In this document: piece by piece, positions 26,610 through 35,637 of the stretch | Numbering within the stretch: position 1 is the stretch's first letter | Layout of the letters: the number at the start of each line of letters is the position of its first letter | Assembly (NCBI GenBank): GCA_017413085.1 | Contig: JAFPVC010000061.1 | Coordinates: forward strand, 158,946-222,945 | Origin: Prevotella sp. | GTDB lineage: Bacteria; Bacteroidota; Bacteroidia; Bacteroidales; Bacteroidaceae | Length of the DNA stretch: 64,000 nucleotides | Direction: 5' to 3' | The notes under the pieces: generated by a model | Database searches by the model: none | What the model saw: only the letters and a program-made list of their open reading frames with translations | What the model was told of the DNA's origin: nothing | Position numbers and translations under genes: made by a program

Positions 26610-26656
26610 AAAAAGGCACTAATTGCAGCTGTTTTTGCTGTAATTAGTGCCTTTTT
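26610..26656. terminator. Bidirectional terminator between GH10 and the lipoprotein gene
   Basis: A 20-bp stem (26610-26629 with 26637-26656, one G-U pair) with A-run and T-run ends works in either direction for the two converging genes. Its arms contain GGCACTAATT and AATTAGTGCC, related to the units of array B immediately downstream. Confidence 0.8.
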
Positions 26657-26661
26657 ACGTT

Positions 26662-26746
26662 GTAATCAGCACCAAATTACGGTGTAATCGGGACTTGATT
26701 GCACTGTAATCAGGTACAAATTACACTGTAATCAGGCCCTGATTAC
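26662..26746. repeat. Array B: four units of the 22-bp-period dyad repeat
   Basis: Units of 19 bp start at 26662, 26684, 26706 and 26728, exactly 22 bp apart with linkers GGT, ACT, ACT. The last, GTAATCAGGCCCTGATTAC, has perfect 7-bp arms. It lies between two convergent genes. The remainder of 26457-26809 holds the adjoining terminator and no other element I can name. Confidence 0.8.
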
Positions 26747-26809
26747 AGTGCGTTAAGAAAACTTTACATTTTTAACATTTACGCAAATGTCGGATTTTTA
26801 CTTTTGGTG

Positions 26810-27916
26810 TTACTTCTGGCAAGTGTAGCGAAATGTTAAACCATTCTGAAGTAACGGCCACGTTGATTTGGTAAAACACACATTTGCAGTGTCACCACAC
26901 AGGGTGATGCGTCCTCCTATCGGGTTGCCGTTGGCATCGGTAGCGGTGAAGGTCATTCCGTCACTATTCATCTCGCCTACGCCGTCGTCGAGAGTGGTAA
27001 GGCGGAAGATGCCTATCTGCACGTCATACTTGCCTGTGATGCGATTAAACGCAATATGCAGGTTCGGTTCGTTATTGTCTTCATCAAGATAGTCGCCTTC
27101 GTACTCCCAGCCACTTAACACTCCTACACGCTCTATTAGAAACCTCCCTGTGTCGTCAGTATGCAGTTCTACTTTCAGCGTCGGCATGCCATCGTATGCC
27201 AGAACCTGACTGTCAGGTGATTTCAAACCAGGCGTAACAAGAACTATTGGCCAGTTGTCGTTCAGCTGATAACGCATTTGTTCGCCTATCCAGATAAGCG
27301 AGTCAATGGCATCGTCATCCGTGTGTTTCACATTACCTGTATATGTATAAAGTTTGCAGTCTTTGTAATACAGCGTAATCTGATTTCCGTTGACAGTATA
27401 ACCCAGCCTACTGCATAAAACCTGCTGTACCTCGTATGGGTCAATGCTGTAAACCAAATTTGCCTTATTGGCATAATTGAATCCGAACTTATAATAACGT
27501 TCTGTCAATACTCCTGTACCCTCCATGGCTCCACAAGTAAGATATAAGTCGTCTCCTAGGACTTCATAGTCAGCCAAAGGGTTTCGTCCATGATGTATGT
27601 CTGGGAAAGAAGTTCTTACCTTTTCTCTCTCTATTACAATGCCATAACCGTCTGACGACACGTCGCGACCACAACGTTGAAGAGCCCATACGCTGATATC
27701 GTTCGGCTCATTATACATGACACGTTCAAAACAGTCCACGCCGCACTTGTCTATAGCCGCGCGCACTTTCTGTGGCGCAGTGTCAGCGAGTAGTGGTGCG
27801 TCTATCGTACCAACCACAGGATACATCCTTGGAGTTGGTTGAGATTGACATGCCGCCAGAACCGTACCAAGAAATACGGATGCGGCAACCAGAGCAGATA
27901 TTGATGTCTTCTTCAT
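26810..27916 (-). CDS. Lipoprotein of unknown function
   Basis: A product of 368 residues from ATG 27916 (MKKTSISALVAASVFLGTVLAACQS). The lipobox is LAAC, so it is a lipoprotein exposed in the periplasm or at the surface. An ATG 15 bp upstream is less likely. The mature part has no motif I recognise. It contains a Cys-rich start (DKCGVDCFERVMYNEPND), several aromatic beta strands (YYKFGFNYANKANLVYSIDPYE, LYYKDCKLYTYTGNV) and an acidic segment (EYEGDYLDEDNNEPN) that may bind calcium. It ends after TFRYTCQK. It is monocistronic, with its own promoter, and converges on the xylanase gene. Confidence 0.65.
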   Translation of the reverse strand: MKKTSISALVAASVFLGTVLAACQSQPTPRMYPVVGTIDAPLLADTAPQKVRAAIDKCGVDCFERVMYNEPNDISVWALQRCGRDVSSDGYGIVIEREKVRTSFPDIHHGRNPLADYEVLGDDLYLTCGAMEGTGVLTERYYKFGFNYANKANLVYSIDPYEVQQVLCSRLGYTVNGNQITLYYKDCKLYTYTGNVKHTDDDAIDSLIWIGEQMRYQLNDNWPIVLVTPGLKSPDSQVLAYDGMPTLKVELHTDDTGRFLIERVGVLSGWEYEGDYLDEDNNEPNLHIAFNRITGKYDVQIGIFRLTTLDDGVGEMNSDGMTFTATDANGNPIGGRITLCGDTANVCFTKSTWPLLQNGLTFRYTCQK

Positions 27917-27960
27917 TGTGGCGTAAGTCAAAGTTTACGATTACCTTTATATTTCCCCTG

Positions 27961-27991
27961 CAAAGATACATCTTTTTCCTGAAACCACAAA
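27961..27991 (-). promoter_or_regulatory. Promoter of the 26.8-27.9 kb lipoprotein gene
   Basis: Minus-strand TTTG (27991-27988), 19 bp and TATCTTTG (27968-27961). The spacer GGTTTCAGGAAAAAG again matches the promoters at 21.2 and 23.9 kb. Confidence 0.65.
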
Positions 27992-28134
27992 ATTATTCTC
28001 TCTTTGCAGTCTAAATGTGAAATATCCATAAAACATGTAATATTTATGACGAAAACAAAACGGTAATTGAAAACTTTTCACTAACTTTACAACTTAAATT
28101 AACGCAAACTCGACGAAATAAATATTTTTTTATC

Positions 28135-28223
28135 ATTAATGTCGTTAATACAAACCATTAATGTCATTAATAGCCATAGGGCAAATATTAATGGAATTAA
28201 CGAATGAAATTAATGGCATTAAC
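28135..28223. repeat. Operator-like palindrome array before the type III restriction-modification operon
   Basis: Four 15-bp units start at 28135, 28157, 28187 and 28209: two pairs each spaced 22 bp, with 52 bp between pairs. The second unit, ATTAATGTCATTAAT, is a perfect palindrome with 7-bp arms. The others differ at one to three positions. The array ends 20 bp before the mod start, so a bound protein would cover the promoter or start region. Confidence 0.75.
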
Positions 28224-28242
28224 GTAAAAAGACTATACAACT

Positions 28243-30123
28243 ATGATACGGAATATAGCAGAAGAGAATGAAAAGGTAACTCTTGTTAGCAGAGAAATGG
28301 AGGGATTGCGCGAATACTTCCCACAGTGTTTCAACAGCAACGGAGAGTTCGACATAGAAAAGTTTCGTGAGGCTATTCAGCCGCAGGTGGATGTGACGCG
28401 CGAAGGTCGCAGCTACGACTTCCTGGGCAAGAGTTATGCCCGTATGCTGTCGTCGCTCGATACCACGACGGTAATTCGTCCTGATGTGGAGCACAATTCC
28501 AAGCCAGAGAACCAGAACAGCGAGAACATATATATCAGCGGCGACAATCTTGATGCGCTGCACCATTTGGTGAAAAGCTATGCCGGTCAGGTGAAGTGCA
28601 TCTATATCGACCCGCCTTACAACACGGGTACTGACGGCTTCGTTTATAACGACAAGTTTAAGTTTACGGCTGAAGAGTTGGAAAACAAGTTGAGCATCAG
28701 TTCTGACGAGGCAGAGAAGATTATCGCCATGACGAGTGGCCATCGTGCCAGCCATGCAGCGTGGCTCACATTTATGATGCCCCGTCTGCAATTGGCTCGC
28801 GACCTGATGTCTAAGGATGGTGTTATCTTTATATCAATTGATGACAATGAGCAGGCATATCTGAAACAACTGTGCGACAATATCTTTGGTGAAGACAATT
28901 TTGTTGCTCAGTTAATTTGGGAGAAGGCGTTTGCCCCTAAAAACGATGCGAAGTATTTTTCTGATAGTCACGATTATATCCTTGTTTATGCTCGTAACAT
29001 AGAGAATTTTTCTATAGGACTTCTGCCACGTACAGATGAAGCAAATGCAAGGTACAAGAATCCTGATAATGACCCTAAAGGCCCTTGGACGCCTGATAAT
29101 ATGACTGTAAAAACATATTCTGCATCTTACGATTATCCTATAACGACGCCAAATGGTACTATAATGAACCCACCCAACGGTCGCTGTTGGTTTACGAGCA
29201 AGGAAAAAATGCAGGAATTAATAAATGAAGGTCGTGTGTGGTTTGGTGAAAACGGAGGAAATATGCCCAGATTAAAGCGATACCTTTCAGACGTACAACA
29301 AGGTATGACACCGATAACTATAATGAAATATACAGAAGTTGGACATAACCAAGAAGGACGTCAAGAATTGAAACAATTGTTTGGAGGTGACGGAGTATTC
29401 GATGGTCCCAAACCAGTGCGTTTATTAAAGCGATTAATGACACTTGCTAATCTTGACAACAATTCTTTTGTGGTGGATTTCTTTGGAGGAAGTAGTTCAA
29501 CTGCTGACGCTATTATGCAGATTAATGCCAAAGAAGGTAAATCAATAAGGTATTGTATGGTTCAATGGCAAGAGAAATGCAAGGAAGGCAGCACAGCCTA
29601 CAAAGCTGGCTACCGCACCATTGACGAAATCGGCATGGAGCGCATCAAGCGTGCTGCAAAGAAAATCAAGGAAGAGAATCCGCTGTTTGCAGGCGACTTG
29701 GGTTTTAAGCACTATACGCTGGAGGAAGTGCCACAGAATACCCTCGACAAGTTAGAGACTTTTGACCCAAACGTGATACTTTCGACGGACGATGCGCTCA
29801 ATATGTTTGGGCGTGATACTGTTTTAGCAACCTGGCTCGTTAACGACGGCTATGGACTTGGGGCAAAGACGGAAGAAATTGTGCTCGACAAATATCACGC
29901 TACACTCTGCGGCAACCACCTATATATGACGGATGCTGACTTTGACGAAGAGGATATGGCTGCACTGGTGGACAGATATCAGAGCGACCCTGCATTTAAC
30001 CCAGACTGCATCGTGCTGTTTGGCTATAGCTTTAGTCACAACGCCAAAGACATGCTCGAGAAGAACAAACCCACCATCAATCTGGTGAAGGACAAAAATA
30101 TAATTATCGACGTGCGCTACTGA
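28243..30123 (+). CDS. mod: Type III restriction-modification system methyltransferase (Mod)
   Basis: A 626-residue N6-adenine methyltransferase that recognises the target site and methylates one strand. It also guides the restriction subunit. It has the beta-class order: catalytic DPPYNTG (Asp123-Tyr126) precedes the SAM-binding FFGGSSSTADA (from Phe413). A region of about 190 residues between them is the target recognition domain. The DNA for that middle part (roughly 28.9-29.57 kb) is visibly more AT-rich than its flanks, as if exchanged. The C-terminal third (KHYTLEEVPQNTLDKLETFDPN) matches type III Mod tails. The res gene follows after 49 bp. Confidence 0.93.
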   Translation: MIRNIAEENEKVTLVSREMEGLREYFPQCFNSNGEFDIEKFREAIQPQVDVTREGRSYDFLGKSYARMLSSLDTTTVIRPDVEHNSKPENQNSENIYISGDNLDALHHLVKSYAGQVKCIYIDPPYNTGTDGFVYNDKFKFTAEELENKLSISSDEAEKIIAMTSGHRASHAAWLTFMMPRLQLARDLMSKDGVIFISIDDNEQAYLKQLCDNIFGEDNFVAQLIWEKAFAPKNDAKYFSDSHDYILVYARNIENFSIGLLPRTDEANARYKNPDNDPKGPWTPDNMTVKTYSASYDYPITTPNGTIMNPPNGRCWFTSKEKMQELINEGRVWFGENGGNMPRLKRYLSDVQQGMTPITIMKYTEVGHNQEGRQELKQLFGGDGVFDGPKPVRLLKRLMTLANLDNNSFVVDFFGGSSSTADAIMQINAKEGKSIRYCMVQWQEKCKEGSTAYKAGYRTIDEIGMERIKRAAKKIKEENPLFAGDLGFKHYTLEEVPQNTLDKLETFDPNVILSTDDALNMFGRDTVLATWLVNDGYGLGAKTEEIVLDKYHATLCGNHLYMTDADFDEEDMAALVDRYQSDPAFNPDCIVLFGYSFSHNAKDMLEKNKPTINLVKDKNIIIDVRY

Positions 30124-30165
30124 GAAGAATTGAAGAATTGAAAAGTTGAAAGATTGAAAAAGTTG
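30124..30165 (+). repeat. Purine-rich repeat between mod and res
   Basis: Repeats of GAAGAATT and GAAAAGTT units fill nearly all of the 49-bp gap between the mod stop and the res start. Same family as the tract before uppS. Confidence 0.7.
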
Positions 30166-30172
30166 CTACCGC

Positions 30173-33133
30173 ATGGAGTTGATTCTGCAAAATAATCTGC
30201 CGCACCAGCAGTTGCCAGTAGAGGCAGTGGGCGATGCATTGAGAGACGTAAACTGGCAGTCGCCTAAGGATTTCTATGCCAATCCACAGTTGTCGTGGTC
30301 GCACACCACACAACTGTTTACGCCCATCGTAAATGTAAAGAAGCGACTGGTGCCGAATATTCCACCCAAGCTACAAGAGCCAGAAGAGAAAGGTCCGCTG
30401 AATCTTGACATCAAGATGGAAACTGGCACGGGCAAGACGTATGTCTATACCAAGACAATCTATGAGTTGCATCAGCGCTATAGGCTGAACAAATTCATCG
30501 TCTGCGTACCCTCGCTGCCTATCAAGGCAGGCGCAGAGCAGTTTCTGAGCGATATCTACGTGCAGCGTCATTTTTATGATGCCTGCGGCTATCATTGCGA
30601 TTTGGAGGTAGGCGTATTGGAGGCAGCCAAGACAAAGAAAGGAAAGAGAACTTTCCCCCATGTGGTGCGTGATTTCGTTGTAGGCTCCTGTCAGCAGCAC
30701 AACAAAGTCTATGTGCTGCTCATGAACATGGCCATGCTGACTAATGCACAGATATTGAAACGAAACGATTATGACTCTGACGTATTGGGCTTCTATCGTC
30801 CGTTTGATGCGTTGAGGGCTACACGCCCTGTAGTCATCATTGATGAGCCCCACCGCTTTACACGCACGCAGTCGGCATATACGCAGATACTGAATGAACT
30901 GAAGCCACAACTGATATTGCGCTATGGCGCCACTTTCCCAGAGATAACCGTGGGGCGTGGCAAGAGTAAGCATGTAACGAAAGACTATCTGAACCTGCTA
31001 TACGACCTGAATGCCTGTGAGGCTTTCTCGCAGAACTTGATTAAGGGTGTTGCCAAAGAGCACTTTGAATTGGAGGGACAGCAGCGCGAGCGCATTATCA
31101 TAAAAGAAATAAATCAGCGTGAGCTCAAGGTAACACTGCAATACGGCAGCAGGACGGAAACGCTGCAGGCTGGCGACCCTGTCACGTTGGCACCTGAGAT
31201 GCAAAATGTAAGTGTGGATGCAGTTGAAAAGGGACTTGTCACGCTGTCGAATGGCAAGCAGTTCCATACCAGCGAACACTTCAGCCCCTCGGTCTATGCC
31301 CAGTCGTATCAGGAGGAGATGATTAAACTGGCCATACAGCGCCACTTCGAGACAGAACGCCAGAACTTTGACCGACAGCAGCGCATGAAGACGCTGGCAT
31401 TGTTCTTTATCGACAGCATCCGCTCATATCGTGGTGATGACGAAACGAACGGTTGGTTGGCGGAGAAGTTTGAGTCATTGCTTGTTGAAAGAGTGAAGTT
31501 CGAACTCGGGAAGCCTTGCTCTGATGACTATAGGGCTTATCTGGAAGCTACGCTGAAAGACCCTCATGCCTGTCATGGAGGATACTTTGCAGAAGACAAC
31601 CAGAACAGCGATGAAGAGATTGCCCAGCAGGTAAAGGAGATTCTTCACGACAAGAAACGGTTGCTGTCTTTCAAGAACGAGGATGGCAGTTGGAACACAC
31701 GCCGTTTCATCTTCTCTAAATGGACGCTGAAGGAGGGTTGGGACAATCCCAATGTGTTTACCATCTGCAAGCTGCGCTCCAGTGGCAGCGAAATAAGCAA
31801 GTTGCAGGAAGTAGGCCGCGGACTTCGCCTGCCTGTAGATGAATATGGCAATCGCAGCAGCGAGGCATATCTGCTGAACTACATCGTGGATTACGACGAG
31901 GCGGATTTTGCCGCTAAACTTGTTGCAGAGATTAACGGTCAGTTGCCACAAGTTGTCATTACCGATAAGATTCCTATGGTGCTGATTCAGCGTGTTGCAG
32001 AGAAGCGAGACATGGACGAATTAGCACTTCTGACAGAACTCTACCAGAAAGGTATCATCAAAGATATTCAAGGAACAATCAACGGAGACATGCTGGGCGA
32101 ACTCTATAACCTCTATCCAGAGTTTGCAAATACAGGCTTGCCTAAGTCGAAGGTTATCGACCGCAACAAGAAGAACAGCAACAAGATTAAGATTCGTCCG
32201 CAGGTTTTTGACCGTTTGCGCGACCTTTGGATGAAGATTAACAAGCGCTATATCATCTTCTTCGACCCCATGCTGGAGAAAGAATTGGAGAAAGCTTTGC
32301 CCGGTCTGTTCAGCAGCGGTGTTTTTGCCTACAGCGTTATTACCAGCCAGAGAGAAATTGTTGAAGCCGATGATGGGAAAATGGCGTATGTTCACGATAC
32401 CGGAGTACAATATAAGACAAGCGGTAATCGTATTCCCTACAATGAATTTCTTCAGCGTATCAACCGTGCAACCAGTGTTCCCATACGCACACTCCATAAG
32501 GCTATGTGCGAAGGCATAGGAACAAAAGGCACTTTCAAGCAAGAGATGATAAACGACCAATCATTAGCACGTATCATCAGTAACATTACCAACTGGAAGA
32601 TAGAACATTCGATGAGCCAGTTTAAGTACAAGCAGACTGCCTACGATGTAAAGCGCACCCGTCTGACTGACGAAAACGGCAGGTTGTATGATGATATCGT
32701 ACAGAGCTATATTGGTAATCATCTGGATAGTGCCCGAGTGGCCGACAGGTATCTATATGATGCCTACACTTATGACAGTGAACTGGAACAAAAGAACTTG
32801 AGAACGTCGGATATAGAAGAGGTTATCGTATTTGGCAAGATTCCACGCAAGAGTATTGCCATCCCAACCATTACGAACGACTCGTACAGTCCTGACTTTA
32901 TGTATATAGTAAAGAAAACAGACGGTACAAAGGAACTAAACATAATCGTTGAAACCAAGGGCGTAGACACACCAGAGAATTTGCGTGGCGTTGAGGAGAA
33001 GAAAATCAATTGTGCCAAGCTGTTCTTTAACCAACTGCGTGAAGACAACCCAGAGTTAAACGTGAATTTCCGTGACCAACTTAACAATCAGCAGTTGCGC
33101 ACAATTATTGAGGAAGTATTGAGAGAAGCATAA
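30173..33133 (+). CDS. res: Type III restriction endonuclease subunit (Res)
   Basis: A 986-residue ATP-dependent restriction subunit that works with Mod to cleave unmethylated DNA. The superfamily 2 motor shows Walker A METGTGKT (Lys88), motif II DEPHR, GATFPE, and motif VI in EVGRGLRLPVDEYGNR after FSKWTLKEGWDNPNV. The C-terminal nuclease has PDFMYIVKK and ETKG, the PD-(D/E)XK-type catalytic pair. Length and order match the family and no frame break is seen, so the system appears intact. Confidence 0.94.
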   Translation: MELILQNNLPHQQLPVEAVGDALRDVNWQSPKDFYANPQLSWSHTTQLFTPIVNVKKRLVPNIPPKLQEPEEKGPLNLDIKMETGTGKTYVYTKTIYELHQRYRLNKFIVCVPSLPIKAGAEQFLSDIYVQRHFYDACGYHCDLEVGVLEAAKTKKGKRTFPHVVRDFVVGSCQQHNKVYVLLMNMAMLTNAQILKRNDYDSDVLGFYRPFDALRATRPVVIIDEPHRFTRTQSAYTQILNELKPQLILRYGATFPEITVGRGKSKHVTKDYLNLLYDLNACEAFSQNLIKGVAKEHFELEGQQRERIIIKEINQRELKVTLQYGSRTETLQAGDPVTLAPEMQNVSVDAVEKGLVTLSNGKQFHTSEHFSPSVYAQSYQEEMIKLAIQRHFETERQNFDRQQRMKTLALFFIDSIRSYRGDDETNGWLAEKFESLLVERVKFELGKPCSDDYRAYLEATLKDPHACHGGYFAEDNQNSDEEIAQQVKEILHDKKRLLSFKNEDGSWNTRRFIFSKWTLKEGWDNPNVFTICKLRSSGSEISKLQEVGRGLRLPVDEYGNRSSEAYLLNYIVDYDEADFAAKLVAEINGQLPQVVITDKIPMVLIQRVAEKRDMDELALLTELYQKGIIKDIQGTINGDMLGELYNLYPEFANTGLPKSKVIDRNKKNSNKIKIRPQVFDRLRDLWMKINKRYIIFFDPMLEKELEKALPGLFSSGVFAYSVITSQREIVEADDGKMAYVHDTGVQYKTSGNRIPYNEFLQRINRATSVPIRTLHKAMCEGIGTKGTFKQEMINDQSLARIISNITNWKIEHSMSQFKYKQTAYDVKRTRLTDENGRLYDDIVQSYIGNHLDSARVADRYLYDAYTYDSELEQKNLRTSDIEEVIVFGKIPRKSIAIPTITNDSYSPDFMYIVKKTDGTKELNIIVETKGVDTPENLRGVEEKKINCAKLFFNQLREDNPELNVNFRDQLNNQQLRTIIEEVLREA

Positions 33134-33159
33134 TTCTTAATTCTTAATTTTCAAGAAAA

Positions 33160-34344
33160 ATGAGAACGATATTGAAAAGGACATTTTATCTTGCGGCATT
33201 TGTGCTTTGCACCATGACCGCAATGGCTGAGGGAAACTACATGGACAACAGCGCTATTGATGCGCAATGGCGCAAGCGCGAGATACACATCAAGGGCGGC
33301 AGCAAGGCACCGAGCATCATGACACTGCTCAAGGCTTTTCAAGGAGCCATGCCCACATGGAGCGTGGAGCAGGTCATCAAGCACGGTACGCAGACTCCTG
33401 ACGGCGAACAGTATCAGGATGCTGACGACTGGCGCGTGCTGGTGAACCGCAAGCAAGGATATGCCGATCTTGCCTCAGAGACAGACTGCAATCAGGTGCA
33501 GGCCTGCGTATGGCGCAAAAAAGACGGACACCGTTTTTTTGCCGTAAGCCTGTATGAGCAGCACACCAAACCTCAGAATATACTGTGCTGGTATGACTAT
33601 AATCCCGACACTGAGACGCTGACACCAGAGGAGAGTCCAGTAGACGATTTTCTCGATGTGCAGACAGAAGAGTATCGCAAACGAGCCATAGCAGGAGGAG
33701 AACTGGGCTGGTCGTTGCCGATGAGCGGCACAGACTTTGAACTGTATGAATACATCGGTTCGCTGCCGCCCATAACCCACGTGCATAAATGGAACGGCAT
33801 GAGGTTGCTGCGCTCGCAGATAAACATCGAGGACTTCACATTCAAGTGGTTCGGCAACAGCACACCGGCGAAAGCATCTGACCAGGGGTTCAACAGCTAT
33901 ACCATAATGAACCTGACCGCAGAGGGTACGCCAGTGTTGGTACTCAGGAAGACAGACGAAGGCACTTACGGCTATGGCAACCAATACTGCATATTCTCCA
34001 CGTTCAAGGGTGATCATTCTGTAGTGGCAGTCAACAATAACATGTATGGCATCGATGCCCTCTATCACCCGAAGGCAGCGGCAGGAAAGCCGTGGAAGCA
34101 GACAGATGCCGTAGCACTGACACACGATGCCCTGGGCAACAAGATATATTCCGTGGTGACCAACGGACTGGTGAGCTACTACGTGATGCAGCCAACTGAC
34201 GACGATACCGGCCAGCGCCGCCGCGTGATAGGCTACGGAGCGAAAGAAGAAACCAAAGACATTGTGACATCAGAACCCGCCTCGCCAATAACGATTGACA
34301 CACGCTGGTTCCCCTGCACAATAACAAAAAGCACGGAAGAGTAA
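33160..34344 (+). CDS. Secreted protein of unknown function
   Basis: A product of 394 residues with signal peptide MRTILKRTFYLAAFVLCTMTAMA. I do not recognise the mature part. It is soluble, rich in Trp, Tyr and charged residues, with segments such as TWSVEQVIKHGTQTPDGEQYQDADDWRV, HRFFAVSLYEQHTKPQNILCWYDYNP, YSVVTNGLVSYYVMQP and a C-terminal RWFPCTITKSTEE. No catalytic motif stands out. It starts 26 bp after res on the same strand, so it may be read from the restriction-modification transcript, but its content suggests an unrelated periplasmic or secreted role. A large hairpin follows it. Confidence 0.6.
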   Translation: MRTILKRTFYLAAFVLCTMTAMAEGNYMDNSAIDAQWRKREIHIKGGSKAPSIMTLLKAFQGAMPTWSVEQVIKHGTQTPDGEQYQDADDWRVLVNRKQGYADLASETDCNQVQACVWRKKDGHRFFAVSLYEQHTKPQNILCWYDYNPDTETLTPEESPVDDFLDVQTEEYRKRAIAGGELGWSLPMSGTDFELYEYIGSLPPITHVHKWNGMRLLRSQINIEDFTFKWFGNSTPAKASDQGFNSYTIMNLTAEGTPVLVLRKTDEGTYGYGNQYCIFSTFKGDHSVVAVNNNMYGIDALYHPKAAAGKPWKQTDAVALTHDALGNKIYSVVTNGLVSYYVMQPTDDDTGQRRRVIGYGAKEETKDIVTSEPASPITIDTRWFPCTITKSTEE

Positions 34345-34347
34345 TAT

Positions 34348-34453
34348 GAAGTGAAAAGTGAAAAGTGAAGAATTTGAATTACTTGGAGTGTATGGTGGTG
34401 CCACACAAAAGGTAATTCAGATTCTTCACTCTTCACTTTTCACTCTTCACTTC
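34348..34453. repeat. Long inverted repeat of GTGAAAA/GAAGAGT heptamers
   Basis: Left arm 34348-34382 pairs with right arm 34412-34453 over about 35 bp, the right arm having one extra 7-bp unit. Both arms end in GAATTAC/GTAATTC around a loop that itself has GTGT/ACAC arms. It lies between two convergent genes and may end transcription for both. CCCC-AAA-GGGG follows at 34453-34463. Confidence 0.8.
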
Positions 34454-34471
34454 CCCAAAGGGGATTATAAA

Positions 34472-35611
34472 TCATATCACCTTCTTCAGTCTGTCGATGA
34501 AGTCGTCCACATTCTCCTTGGTAAGGCAGAGCGGCGGTAGCAGACGCAGGAGGTTTGTTCCGGCACAACCGGTGAAGCAGTGCTGGTCATAAACGAGCGG
34601 CTTGCGCACGTCGGCCTGTGGAATGTCAAACTCTACGCCGACCATCAGACCGCGACCGCGCACGTCGGTGATGTGCTTGCCTTCGGGTGATGCCTGCAAC
34701 TTCTTCAGTTCGTCCATGAGGTAGCCGCCTATGATGCGTGCGTTCTCTACGAGGTTTTCCTTTTCCATTACGTCAAGCACTGCCAGTGCGGCCGTGCAAG
34801 CAAGGTGGTTGCCGCCGAATGTGGTGCCGAGTTGACCATAGACTGGCTTGAAGTCTGGAGATATCAGCAGTCCAGACATTGGGAAGCCATTGCCGATGCC
34901 CTTTGCCACCGTGATAAGGTCGGGCTTGATGCCGAGCCACTGGTGAGCGAAGAACTTACCAGAACGGCCATAACCACACTGTATCTCGTCGCAGATGAGG
35001 ATGGTGCCATACTTCTTGCAGGCAGCCTGCAAGCCCTGGGCAAACTCTTCTGTTGCCATCTGTATGCCGCCGACGCCCTGTATGCACTCAAGTATCACTG
35101 CGCACACGTCGCCCTTTGCCAATTCAGCCTCCCATGCGGCGAGGTCGTTCATAGGCAGGTAGGTTACGTGGCCACCGTCGTTGATAGGTGCGATAATCTT
35201 CGGATTGTTTGTTACCTCCACAGCCAGCGACGTACGACCATGGAAAGCCTTCTGTGCAGACAGCACGCGAGTGCGGCCGTTGGTGAACGAAGCCAGTTTC
35301 AGTGCGTTCTCATTGGCCTCGGCACCAGAGTTGATGAGGAAGAACTGATAATCCTCATAACCGCTGGCCTTGCCCAGGCGCTCTGCGAGTTCCACCTGCA
35401 GCTTGTTGATGACTGAGTTGGAATAGAATCCCAACTTGTTCAGTTGCGCTGTCATCATCTCCACATAGTGAGGATGACAGTGACCGATGCTGATAACGGC
35501 ATGTCCACCGTAAAGGTCAAGATACTCCTGACCTTTCTCGTCCCACACCTTGCAGCCTTGTCCCTTGACGATGTTTACGTCGAAGAGTGGATATACGTCG
35601 AATAATTTCAT
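34472..35611 (-). CDS. argD: Acetylornithine aminotransferase-like class III aminotransferase
   Basis: A 379-residue pyridoxal-phosphate enzyme of the ornithine pathway that makes N-acetylornithine from N-acetylglutamate semialdehyde using glutamate. The class III signature is clear: NSGAEANENALKLA near residue 94, ICDEIQCGYGRSGKFFAHQ with the cofactor Asp, and ITVAKGIGNGFPMSG with the Schiff-base Lys. GTTFGGNHLAC precedes the small domain. It is 26 bp downstream of argC, supporting arginine synthesis. Bacteroidota often use N-succinyl intermediates at this step, so the true acyl group may be succinyl. The sequence alone does not decide. Confidence 0.88.
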   Translation of the reverse strand: MKLFDVYPLFDVNIVKGQGCKVWDEKGQEYLDLYGGHAVISIGHCHPHYVEMMTAQLNKLGFYSNSVINKLQVELAERLGKASGYEDYQFFLINSGAEANENALKLASFTNGRTRVLSAQKAFHGRTSLAVEVTNNPKIIAPINDGGHVTYLPMNDLAAWEAELAKGDVCAVILECIQGVGGIQMATEEFAQGLQAACKKYGTILICDEIQCGYGRSGKFFAHQWLGIKPDLITVAKGIGNGFPMSGLLISPDFKPVYGQLGTTFGGNHLACTAALAVLDVMEKENLVENARIIGGYLMDELKKLQASPEGKHITDVRGRGLMVGVEFDIPQADVRKPLVYDQHCFTGCAGTNLLRLLPPLCLTKENVDDFIDRLKKVI

Positions 35612-35637
35612 AAATATAAATGCGATTCTGTGTTTAA

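Noticed and set aside
18473-28000. A classical polysaccharide utilisation locus
   Set aside because: No SusC/SusD pair, hybrid two-component sensor or anti-sigma gene accompanies the xylanase and surface proteins.
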